A DNA stretch of 8,136 nt from Microcaldota archaeon (GTDB lineage: Archaea; Micrarchaeota; Micrarchaeia; Norongarragalinales; UBA8480): NCBI GenBank assembly GCA_030697615.1, contig JAUYPK010000098.1, positions 1-8,136 of the forward strand, given 5' to 3'. Position numbers and translations under genes: made by a program. This document shows, one piece after another, positions 1 to 5,865 of this stretch. Position 1 is the stretch's first letter; each line of letters starts with the position of its first letter. A model generated the notes under the pieces. It saw nothing but the letters and a program-made list of their open reading frames with translations, did no database searches and was not told where the DNA came from.

Positions 1-774
1 TTTGACACTGAACAACGCAACGCACGTGCGCATACCGGCGCTCCGTTGAAATACATGTCGCCAAACAAGGGACTTGTAACTGAAATTGACCAGTATAACC
101 GCGACGTACGTGGTGGAAAAATCGCGCCTAGTCAACAAGCACAACTCTACAGGATGCGCAAGTGGCACAAACGCGCATCTATTTCAAACAGCATTGAACG
201 TAACCTCGCTATTGCATTAACAGAACTAAACCGAGTTGCGAGCCACCTTGGTTTAACCGAGAGTATCCGCGAATCAAGCGCGCTCCTATATAGGAAATGT
301 GTTGAGCGTGGACTTATTCGTGGAAGGCAGATTGAAAGTGTTGTAAGCGCTGTGATTTACGCGATTTGTAGGCAATATGGAATTCCAAGGACTTTAGATG
401 AGATTTCAAATGTTGCTGAGATTCCAAAGAAGGAAATTGGACGCACTTACCGCCTCATTACGCAGGAGTTGGAACTCAAGGTCCCCCTCACAAATCCACG
501 TTTTTACATCAACCGCTTCGTCACTGCGTTGAAATTAACAGGTGACACGCAGACAAAGGCAATTGATATACTTGACCAAGCGTTGAAACGCGGCTTGATC
601 AGCGGCAGGGGTCCAATGGGCGTTGCAGCTGCAACTGTGTACATTGCAAGTGTAATGACTGGTGAACGCAGGACACAAAAAGAAGTTGCTGATGTTGCCG
701 GCGTTACAGAGGTTACAATTCGTAACCGCTACCGTGAGTTGAAAAAAGCACTTGGATTAAAGGTAAGCATTTAA
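1..774 (+). CDS. tfb: Transcription factor B (TFB), 5'-truncated
   Basis: Archaeal TFIIB homologue. It binds the TATA-box/TBP complex and recruits RNA polymerase for promoter opening. The reading frame is open from base 1, so the N-terminal zinc ribbon lies outside the window; the TTG at 46 is not the start. The 257 visible residues begin in the B-reader/linker with FDTEQRNARAHTGAP, which matches the family's FDxEQRxxRxRxGAP pattern, followed by NKGLVTEID, where most TFBs have HDKGLxTxI. Two cyclin-like repeats follow. The first covers roughly visible residues 62-150 (KRASISNSIERNLAIALTEL onward) and the second about 165-250, ending in a helix-turn-helix-like segment (TQKEVADVAGVTEVTIRNRY). 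The end is normal for the family (GLKVSI, then TAA). The gene is convergent with the next one. Identity is secure; whether this is the only TFB in the genome cannot be told here. Confidence 0.95.
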   Translation, partial: FDTEQRNARAHTGAPLKYMSPNKGLVTEIDQYNRDVRGGKIAPSQQAQLYRMRKWHKRASISNSIERNLAIALTELNRVASHLGLTESIRESSALLYRKCVERGLIRGRQIESVVSAVIYAICRQYGIPRTLDEISNVAEIPKKEIGRTYRLITQELELKVPLTNPRFYINRFVTALKLTGDTQTKAIDILDQALKRGLISGRGPMGVAAATVYIASVMTGERRTQKEVADVAGVTEVTIRNRYRELKKALGLKVSI

Positions 775-841
775 TTTTTGCTTACTTATTTTTTACTTTT
801 TAAATTCTTTTTTCTTTTGCTAATTTTTTCTTTTAAATTTT
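775..841 (+). terminator. T-run terminator tract after tfb
   Basis: Immediately after the tfb stop lie repeated T runs, including T5 at 775-779, T6 at 789-794, T6 at 808-813, T6 at 824-829 and T5 at 838-842. There is no convincing GC-rich hairpin. Stem-less oligo-T clusters are the usual intrinsic termination signal of archaeal RNA polymerase. The tract sits between two convergent genes; it is T-rich only on the + strand, so it would serve tfb and not the opposing operon. Confidence 0.7.
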
Positions 842-1651
842 TCATTTCTTGACTGGTTTAACCCACCACAAGGTTTCTGCTTTGTTACCGCCTAAACGGA
901 GTGGGTGTAACTTGAATCCGTGCTGCATTGGCAGCCTACCGTATGTTTCAATTAGTTCAACATGTATTGGTCGATCTGCATTATTGGCACGAGAATGTTC
1001 TTCTGCAGTGTTAAATAGAATTAGCTTACATCCACGTTGCTTGGCGAGTTGCTCTAAGTGCTGTACAGCTGCATTTTTCCAACCTTCTAGTTGCCTTGCT
1101 TCACGGCTTTTGAGTCCCTTAGTAGCTTGCTCCAAAATATGCACAACAAGCGCTTTGTGTTTTCCTACGTTCGTAAAATGAAAAGAAGCAGAACCGGTAA
1201 GTATCTTACGGGCAGTTTCTTCTCCTTTTTTAGCCACGTAGCCAAAATAATTTATTGAGCTCAATTTATCGCTATCTTGAGCATCTAGGTGAACTGGTAG
1301 GAGGATTGGCAATTTTCTTGGAATTGACGGTAGAGGTTTGCTGAACCACGTTGGAATTACCTCAGCGTGATCCCAACCAATAAATGGCTCACATTCAGGG
1401 TCATCGCTCCTGTGCGGTTTTATTTGCAACGCGTGTACTTCGGCCAGGTTTCTTCGGAGAGCGGCGTTTTTTATCTCTGGGGTTGGTGATAAACCAACTA
1501 GTGAAATCACTGCGGGTGCATAGTGCCCGTACGGTTTTTTGAAAATTCCGCGTAATTCATGAAGCGCGTTGTTTCTTTTACGGTTGCTTGGCATATTTCT
1601 CAGAATTAATAATAGTTTTAATCTTAAAAAACACCGCCACCTCTCTCGCAT
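842..1651 (-). CDS. Conserved-looking hypothetical protein, possible GNAT-like C-terminus
   Basis: I do not recognise this 269-residue protein. It is the last gene of the leftward eL33-trm1 operon, 15 bases after the trm1 stop. The N-terminal half (about 20-130) is basic and proline-rich with WDHAEVIPTWF near 93-103. The C-terminal third (about 185-265) has a long helix (EGWKNAAVQHLEQLAKQRGCKL), a strand (ILFN), then ETYGRLPMQHGFKL and a WWVK strand. This order faintly resembles the second half of a GNAT acyltransferase (helix, strand, 'Y..L...GF'), but no clear acetyl-CoA loop (Q/RxxGxG/A) is visible, so this is weak. The start is uncertain. Residues 1-19 are oddly Arg/Leu-rich, and ATG20 (1594-1592) begins a more ordinary sequence and has a TATA-like element (TTTTTTAAG on the minus strand, 1631-1623) about 30 bases upstream, which would fit a leaderless message. 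No good Shine-Dalgarno precedes either start. Confidence 0.7.
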   Translation of the reverse strand: MRERWRCFLRLKLLLILRNMPSNRKRNNALHELRGIFKKPYGHYAPAVISLVGLSPTPEIKNAALRRNLAEVHALQIKPHRSDDPECEPFIGWDHAEVIPTWFSKPLPSIPRKLPILLPVHLDAQDSDKLSSINYFGYVAKKGEETARKILTGSASFHFTNVGKHKALVVHILEQATKGLKSREARQLEGWKNAAVQHLEQLAKQRGCKLILFNTAEEHSRANNADRPIHVELIETYGRLPMQHGFKLHPLRLGGNKAETLWWVKPVKK

Positions 1652-1666
1652 TGTTTCTGGGCTTTA

Positions 1667-2821
1667 CTATAAGAGCGCAGAAAGCTGCGAAATAGATGCG
1701 TTTGTCTTGAAGCAGTCTGGCGAAAAGTGAGTTGCGCTGGCTTCGAAGCCGCTTTGTTTTATTTTTTCAATGAAACTTGCCAGTTTAGGCGTGCTTACTT
1801 TTAACCGCGAGCATAATTCTGGGAGTGAAAAGAAAAGTGGCGTTTCACTTTCATTGCGTAACAATAAAAGAAAATTTTCAAGTTCTCCGCGTTGCTTTTC
1901 TGAGTAGAATTTTGAATTAGTTGAGTTTAAGTTTTGCAGGTTTTGCAACGTCTTTTGTATGATTTCTTTTTGTGAATATTTTCCAACCCACAGTGGACCT
2001 GCAGTTTTAGTTTCGTTTCCGCAGGAGCAATGGATGATTTTCTCAGCGGATAAACCGCGGTTAGTGCATTTTGTACATAGCCAAGCGTAGCCAATTTGTT
2101 TAAAATTCTCATCTGCTTTTTCGCAGCTTTTTTCGCATTGGAGGAAAATTTTCACATAGTGGCCTTCGTACCAAGATACAAGTGGTGTGACTCCGTATTC
2201 GTGAAAAGCGCCTATTTTGGCAACCCTTGCAAGAATGATGCGCATTGCTAACTCGTGACAAAAAGCGCAGTTCATAGAAGAAGCTTCGTAGTACCGCTTG
2301 CAAGCAGCTTTGTGGCCACCGCATAAATTAGCTAAGTCAGTAAAAGTAAGCGATAGGATAAACTGTTTTTTTCCGCGGCGAAAAGCCGAGTCAAGACATT
2401 GTAAAGGCGAACCAAAAGGGTCAAGTTCAATCACGTCGAACACGGGGGAGTTGGCAAGCGCCTGGTTAACGTCCATGTTAAGAATTTTGGTTTTTTTCTG
2501 CACTTTGTTAGCGGCTATATTTTTTTTTATAAACGGAACAGTTTTGTTGTTCGCATCACAGAAGATAACTTTTGCAACTCCGCTTTCCTTCAAATAACGT
2601 ACACCGCGTGCACCGACGCCGCAGAAACCGTCGAACAACAGCGGCTTCGTTATATTAGTAATTTCAAGGCAAGCTGCTAAAAATAGTGCCGAGATGGAGC
2701 GGTTGAACTGCATTGCTGAATTGTAAAAAACTTCACAGTGGTGCGGGTCAATTAAACACTGCTTTGGAATAAGAAGAGAAGCGCTTCCTTCGCGAATTGT
2801 TGTATTAAGAAGCAGCGTCAT
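1667..2821 (-). CDS. trm1: tRNA (guanine-26 N2)-dimethyltransferase Trm1
   Basis: SAM-dependent enzyme that methylates N2 of guanosine 26 in tRNA, at the hinge between the D and anticodon stems. The 384 residues match the archaeal Trm1 length. Visible family motifs in order: EGSASLLIP (11-19), FYNSAMQFNR (32-41), the SAM-binding loop DGFCGVGARGVRY (64-76), acidic CDAN (88-91), the catalytic-site motif DPFGSP (134-139), TDLANLCGGH (161-170), C.RYY and CHELAMRI (188-195). A zinc-binding knuckle follows with C249/C252 and C265/C267, then GPLWVG (275-280). The C-terminal domain has the winged-helix-like SLPELCSRLKVS and the conserved THFSPDCFKTNAS pattern. It starts 25 bases after the eL33 stop and is probably co-transcribed with it. 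No clear Shine-Dalgarno is seen; the start is supported by the usual short N-terminus ahead of the EG..xxxP motif. Four extra cysteines at 22, 29, 51 and 66 are unremarkable. Confidence 0.94.
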   Translation of the reverse strand: MTLLLNTTIREGSASLLIPKQCLIDPHHCEVFYNSAMQFNRSISALFLAACLEITNITKPLLFDGFCGVGARGVRYLKESGVAKVIFCDANNKTVPFIKKNIAANKVQKKTKILNMDVNQALANSPVFDVIELDPFGSPLQCLDSAFRRGKKQFILSLTFTDLANLCGGHKAACKRYYEASSMNCAFCHELAMRIILARVAKIGAFHEYGVTPLVSWYEGHYVKIFLQCEKSCEKADENFKQIGYAWLCTKCTNRGLSAEKIIHCSCGNETKTAGPLWVGKYSQKEIIQKTLQNLQNLNSTNSKFYSEKQRGELENFLLLLRNESETPLFFSLPELCSRLKVSTPKLASFIEKIKQSGFEASATHFSPDCFKTNASISQLSALL

Positions 2822-2846
2822 TTTATCGCTTGGTTTTTACAATAGT

Positions 2847-3104
2847 TTACGCTACTTGTAGTTTAGTGCCAACAGCTTGGCCAGGCAAGCCTTTTTCCAT
2901 CATTACGCGCACTTTGCCGCTATTGCCGTGAGTAGAAGCGATTTTTCCCGGGATTGATTTGCCAGAGGGAGTTGTCCAAACTACTTTTTTGCCAACGAGT
3001 TTCGCCGCTTTTTCAGAGCTGTCCACACCCTCTACGTTGACAATAAATTGTTCGCAGTACTCAGTGTGCCTTCCACGGCGGTAATTTTCAATAATTGCAT
3101 CCAT
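2847..3104 (-). CDS. rpl35ae: 50S ribosomal protein eL33 (L35Ae)
   Basis: Component of the large ribosomal subunit found in eukaryotes and part of the Archaea. The 85 residues cover the whole family. Recognisable blocks are NYRRGRHTEY (8-17), the central VEGVDSSEKAAKLVGKKVVW, TPSGKSIPGKI, THGNSGKVRV and the terminal KGLPGQAVGTKLQV. The ATG at 3104 is preceded by the Shine-Dalgarno GTGAGGT with 11 bases of spacing and by a TATA-like box, making it the first gene of the leftward operon with trm1. Like most ribosomal proteins it is basic and small, with no extension. Its location with a tRNA-modification gene fits a translation-related operon. Presence of eL33 argues for an archaeal genome, since Bacteria lack it. 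Confidence 0.96.
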   Translation of the reverse strand: MDAIIENYRRGRHTEYCEQFIVNVEGVDSSEKAAKLVGKKVVWTTPSGKSIPGKIASTHGNSGKVRVMMEKGLPGQAVGTKLQVA

Positions 3105-3115
3105 TTAAAAGTAAA

Positions 3116-3122
3116 ACCTCAC
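3116..3122 (-). promoter_or_regulatory. Shine-Dalgarno of eL33
   Basis: On the minus strand the bases read GTGAGGT, complementary to the 16S rRNA 3' tail, 11 bases before the ATG at 3104. It supports that start. Confidence 0.6.
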
Positions 3123-3148
3123 TAGAATTGTGTCTGCGGATATTGTTA

Positions 3149-3156
3149 GTATATTA
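3149..3156 (-). promoter_or_regulatory. TATA-like box for the eL33-trm1 operon
   Basis: The minus strand reads TAATATAC here. A transcript starting about 25 bases downstream (near 3125) would carry a leader of about 20 bases that contains the GAGG ribosome site. Prediction from position and composition only. Confidence 0.5.
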
Positions 3157-3165
3157 GAATAACCG

Positions 3166-3174
3166 CTTATAACT
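3166..3174 (+). promoter_or_regulatory. TATA-like box for the nuclease operon
   Basis: CTTATAACT lies in the divergent spacer about 65 bases before the ATG at 3238. A start near 3195-3200 would give a leader of roughly 40 bases. A weak ribosome site AAAGGCGA (3222-3229) sits 8 bases before the ATG. The overlapping region also contains the opposing promoter, so the two operons may compete or be co-regulated. Confidence 0.4.
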
Positions 3175-3237
3175 AAAGCGACTTACAACATTAAAAACCC
3201 TTATGGAACACCCCCTGGTAGAAAGGCGACATACCTC

Positions 3238-4584
3238 ATGAAAATAACTGGACTCATAATAAAAGCAGATTCGCTTAACACAACTCGCTTCTACGTATGC
3301 ACAGGCAACGAAATGGTAACCGTAGATTCGCATGAAGAGTTGCCAGTTGGAAAACTACTAGAACTAACTGGAGAGTATACTCATTACTTTTTCAAAGCAG
3401 AAGAATTCAAAGAAATAAGCGACAAACAATTAGAAAAAAAAGTGGGTGAATTTCTTAAGTTTATATCACCGGAAGCTAAACTTTTCACAGATGCACCAGC
3501 ACTTTTGCAAATGTCAAATTTATTTGAAAATGCCACTGAAGCAATTGCCAAGGCTGTTTTTGAACTACGGCCAATAAAAATACGCTACGACGGAGATTGC
3601 GACGGCATATTAGCAGGCTTAATATTGAAAAAAGGAATTGAAACCTTTGCGGCTAACCGGAAGATTCCGCTTTTTCTACGCTGCCAACAATCAGGAGGCG
3701 CGGTTTACAGAGAAAAAGACTGGGAAGAGGACAAGGCGACGTTAATGGAAGGTAGCTTGTTGATTTTGCTTGACCACGGCGGTAACCAGGAAAGTAAACC
3801 TAGCCTTGAAAACAGCGCAAAGCGTTTTGAGATAATGGTTGTTGACCATCACCCGCCAGCCCCACTGCATAAACATTACATAATGAACTTCGTCTCTCCA
3901 TTTAATGTAAAAAACTGCGCCGAACCTTCAAGTTACAACACTGGCATGCTTAGCTTTGAAATCTCGCGACGGCTAGCATTGGAAATTGAAGATACAATTC
4001 TCCCTTACCGCTACTATTCAATGCAAGCGGACACTAGCTCGTTCCGCAAAAAAGAATTTTTCCCACAAGCAGTTATTGTAGATTACCTCGCAGTTACCGC
4101 AAGCGAGCCACGTAGCCTCGAATACTATGACAAAACTCTTGCAAATAGCAACTTAGTAAATGAACTTTACAGCGAAGAAAAAGTCAAAATTCAAAGCGGA
4201 CTTGAAAAAGCAATTAGCAAGGCAAAAGTGACTGAAGGAAAAATCAGGATCGTATCTTGTGACGTGAGTGGGATAGTTAAGAAAAACACTTACCCGTCGC
4301 TTAGCAAATTGCACAACGCCGTACAAATACGCTTTTCGCAAGATAACCAGCCAACCGCAAGCCTACTGTACACAAAGAACAATCTTTCCTTTCGCGCAAA
4401 CCACTCAGCTGCTGAAAAAGGCTTTTCTGCAAACAAAATAATACCTGTACTGCGTGAAGAGTTTGGAAACTACGGCTTTACAGGCGGCGGACACAACGTA
4501 GCTGCATCAACTCGCTTTCCACAGGACTACGCAAAACAAATCGTTTCAACCGCATTAAAAATGGTGAACCAACTAAATGAATGA
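3238..4584 (+). CDS. OB-fold/DHH-DHHA1 phosphoesterase, RecJ/GAN-like nuclease
   Basis: Predicted metal-dependent phosphoesterase of the DHH superfamily, most like archaeal RecJ-type single-strand exonucleases. The 448 residues begin with an OB-like beta domain (about 1-50: KITGLIIKAD...ELTGEY). The DHH domain follows: motif I DGDCDG (118-123, the D-x-D-x-D-G metal ligands), motif II LLDHGG (178-182, Asp179), and motif III VVDHHPP (202-207, the DHH signature). Asp265 in MQAD may be a further ligand. A helical linker leads to a DHHA1 substrate-binding domain with LSFRAN (383-388) and the GGGH motif (416-419). All expected metal and substrate residues are present, so it should be active. It lacks the zinc finger of the longer archaeal RecJ-like proteins. 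The stop codon overlaps the next gene, indicating translational coupling. ssDNA, RNA or small (oligo)nucleotide substrates cannot be told apart from sequence alone; the ssDNA-binding-like partner favours DNA. Confidence 0.88.
   Translation: MKITGLIIKADSLNTTRFYVCTGNEMVTVDSHEELPVGKLLELTGEYTHYFFKAEEFKEISDKQLEKKVGEFLKFISPEAKLFTDAPALLQMSNLFENATEAIAKAVFELRPIKIRYDGDCDGILAGLILKKGIETFAANRKIPLFLRCQQSGGAVYREKDWEEDKATLMEGSLLILLDHGGNQESKPSLENSAKRFEIMVVDHHPPAPLHKHYIMNFVSPFNVKNCAEPSSYNTGMLSFEISRRLALEIEDTILPYRYYSMQADTSSFRKKEFFPQAVIVDYLAVTASEPRSLEYYDKTLANSNLVNELYSEEKVKIQSGLEKAISKAKVTEGKIRIVSCDVSGIVKKNTYPSLSKLHNAVQIRFSQDNQPTASLLYTKNNLSFRANHSAAEKGFSANKIIPVLREEFGNYGFTGGGHNVAASTRFPQDYAKQIVSTALKMVNQLNE
4563..4567 (+). 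promoter_or_regulatory. Ribosome site of the Whirly-like gene inside the nuclease gene
   Basis: GGTGA matches the 3' half of the archaeal Shine-Dalgarno and lies 9 bases before the ATG at 4577. It decides this start and supports coupled translation of the overlapping genes. Confidence 0.5.
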
Positions 4585-5146
4585 AATAAACCAAGTGAAA
4601 ACAACAAACCAAGCAAACGCAACTAAAGCAACCTCCAGCCAGCCGCCCACAGCGGCTAAAACACCTACACTAAATTCAATTCCAGCTAAATCTGCAGCTG
4701 TTCAAAACTTCGAGAAAAAGTTCAAGGTTTACAAACCGAACAAAACCGGCAACGGCGCAGCGTTGCAGTTTGACTTTAACGAGGAGAAGAAAAGCGTCTT
4801 TGTAGAAATGGCAAAGCAAACCGGGCCACAGCTATTCGACTGGCAAAATAAACTCAGCTTCAAAATGGCGGTTACCGACATTTCAAAACTACTTCTAGTG
4901 TTGGAAGGTAAAATAAAAAACATCGAACTGTTTCACGACCCTTCTAAAGGTGGCTACGCGGTTTCGGCAGAGACGCGTAATTCAACTGTTTCATTTATGA
5001 AAATGGACCGCGGATTTTATTTCAAGTTGTCAACGCAAGCGCAAGGCGGGCAAGTGGCAAGCGTTGCAATCCCGTTGAGCGACGACGAAGCGGTTATTTT
5101 AAGGATCCTCTTGGAAAAAGCGGTTGAAAAAATATATGGATGGTAA
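4577..5146 (+). CDS. Whirly-like single-stranded-DNA-binding protein (predicted)
   Basis: A 189-residue protein with a disordered-looking tail (1-45, rich in T, A, N, Q, S, P and K, only one acidic residue) and one compact domain (about 46-189). The domain carries in order the hallmarks of Whirly proteins: GNGAALQF (58-65, compare the KGKAAL of plant Whirlies), FVEMAKQ (75-81), FDWQNK (87-92, compare YDWSRK), a helix DISKLLLVLEG (101-111), LFHDPSKG (118-125, compare FFHDPFKG), FKLS (149-152), VAIPLSDDEAVIL (163-175) and a terminal YGW (187-189, compare the GW that ends the plant Whirly domain). Whirly folds bind ssDNA as tetramers in plant organelles; relatives include trypanosome MRP1/2, PUR and PC4. 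By inference this one binds single-stranded nucleic acid, with its tail possibly acting as a protein-contact arm. It overlaps the nuclease gene by 8 bases and 35 bases separate it from the next. The comparison is from remembered family motifs; a structure-based search would settle it. Confidence 0.72.
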   Translation: MNEINQVKTTNQANATKATSSQPPTAAKTPTLNSIPAKSAAVQNFEKKFKVYKPNKTGNGAALQFDFNEEKKSVFVEMAKQTGPQLFDWQNKLSFKMAVTDISKLLLVLEGKIKNIELFHDPSKGGYAVSAETRNSTVSFMKMDRGFYFKLSTQAQGGQVASVAIPLSDDEAVILRILLEKAVEKIYGW

Positions 5147-5171
5147 CGAATAAAAAATAAATAGAAAAAAA

Positions 5172-5175
5172 GGAG
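5172..5175 (+). promoter_or_regulatory. Strong Shine-Dalgarno of the kinase-like gene
   Basis: GGAG within AAAGGAGAAC lies 6 bases before the ATG at 5182. It is the best ribosome site in the window and fixes the start of this small gene. Confidence 0.65.
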
Positions 5176-5181
5176 AACAAA

Positions 5182-5739
5182 ATGGTGAAAATTGGAACGC
5201 TGGAAGTTAGGACAGTAAAAACTCCAATGGGAAGAGTCAAGGTAGTAAAGCTTCCTGGACACGAATATCCAATTGAACACTTTTTGCCAGAAAACTATGA
5301 AAGAGAAAGAAAGATAGGGTACAATATACTAGGTAAAAGCAGAGCGACTTACGTAACAAGCAGAATAGGCAGCAAACCAACGTTTGTTAAAAAGCAAAGC
5401 AATCTTTTTGGACTATCTAGACTTAACCCTTTATCTGAAGTAAGACTGGCAACTCATATAAACGCACTGAATATTCCCGGAATAAAAGCGGAACAACCAC
5501 TTGCAGTAATCATGCATAGCACAGGAGCACACAGTGCAATATATAGAAAACTAGAGGGAAAAATGCAAACCATGCTCTTTGAACCAACAAATGCCGCGAA
5601 AATTAGAATTGAATTAAAAAAGCACGGAATAATAGTAGGAGATTTACAGTGGTTTGCCGACAAAGGCCAAACTACATTGTTTGACTTAGAGTATTTCGGA
5701 GTAAGTGAGGTATTGAGAAAAAAGCTTGGACTGAAATAG
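5182..5739 (+). CDS. Small unrecognised protein, possible degenerate kinase fold
   Basis: I do not firmly recognise this 185-residue protein. Its layout recalls a miniature RIO/APH-like kinase: a strand with lysines TFVKKQ (67-72), a helix with Glu86 (LSEVRLATHINAL) followed by GIKAEQPLAVI, a hinge-like IYRKLEG (120-126), then LKKHGIIVGDLQW (145-157) where kinases have H-G-D-L-x-x-x-N, and LFDLEYFG (166-173) where they have a DFG/DFE metal site. The aspartates are present, but the usual catalytic-loop His and the following Asn are not, so it may be inactive or a divergent phosphotransferase. It follows the Whirly-like gene by 35 bases and has its own strong ribosome site. All 11 arginines are AGA or AGG, against 15 CGN of 17 in the nuclease gene, which suggests a different origin or expression class. 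A kinase fold is an inference from motif order only. Confidence 0.75.
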   Translation: MVKIGTLEVRTVKTPMGRVKVVKLPGHEYPIEHFLPENYERERKIGYNILGKSRATYVTSRIGSKPTFVKKQSNLFGLSRLNPLSEVRLATHINALNIPGIKAEQPLAVIMHSTGAHSAIYRKLEGKMQTMLFEPTNAAKIRIELKKHGIIVGDLQWFADKGQTTLFDLEYFGVSEVLRKKLGLK

Positions 5740-5779
5740 ACAACTGACTAAATCTCCCAAAAATAGCATCTCTTTTGCT

Positions 5780-5856
5780 TGAACACTTTAGCCCAATAGT
5801 GCGCATTGAAATGAACACTTTTGGCTCAAAGTGCAAACACTTTAATGAAACACTTA
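5780..5856. repeat. Short AACACTT repeats in a convergent spacer
   Basis: Four copies of AACACTT start at 5782, 5814, 5836 and 5849. The first two belong to a longer imperfect direct repeat, 5780-5802 and 5812-5834, identical at 18 of 23 positions. The spacer (5740-5865) has no gene that I can support. The repeats could be terminator elements, a protein-binding array or a remnant of a small repeat element. Confidence 0.55.
5816..5833. terminator. Hairpin between convergent genes, possible bidirectional terminator
   Basis: CACTTT (5816-5821) and AAAGTG (5828-5833) form a perfect 6-base-pair stem around a 6-base loop, readable on both strands. The first repeat unit could form only a 4-base-pair version (CACT 5784-5787 is not fully matched; AGTG at 5798-5801). 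It lies between the 3' ends of two convergent genes. For the leftward gene, a T5 run on the minus strand (5763-5759) follows downstream. The function as terminator is inference; archaeal terminators usually need no stem. Confidence 0.35.
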
Positions 5857-5865
5857 AACAGCGAA

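Noticed and set aside
849..1181. 110-residue open frame on the + strand, Cys/Ser-rich
   Set aside because: It lies wholly antisense to the 842-1651 gene, has no ribosome site, and its composition is that of a shadow frame.
1637..1645. Strong Shine-Dalgarno-like GAGAGGTGG on the minus strand just inside the 842-1651 gene
   Set aside because: The nearest downstream GTG is out of frame and opens only an 18-codon frame; no in-frame start lies at the right distance, so it is probably coincidental.
2298..2597. 99-residue + frame within trm1
   Set aside because: Antisense to conserved Trm1 motifs, with no ribosome site or recognisable content.
3105..3237. Divergent spacer considered as a possible small RNA or riboswitch
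   Set aside because: Only TATA-like boxes and ribosome sites are visible; no extended stem structures or conserved aptamer motif were seen.
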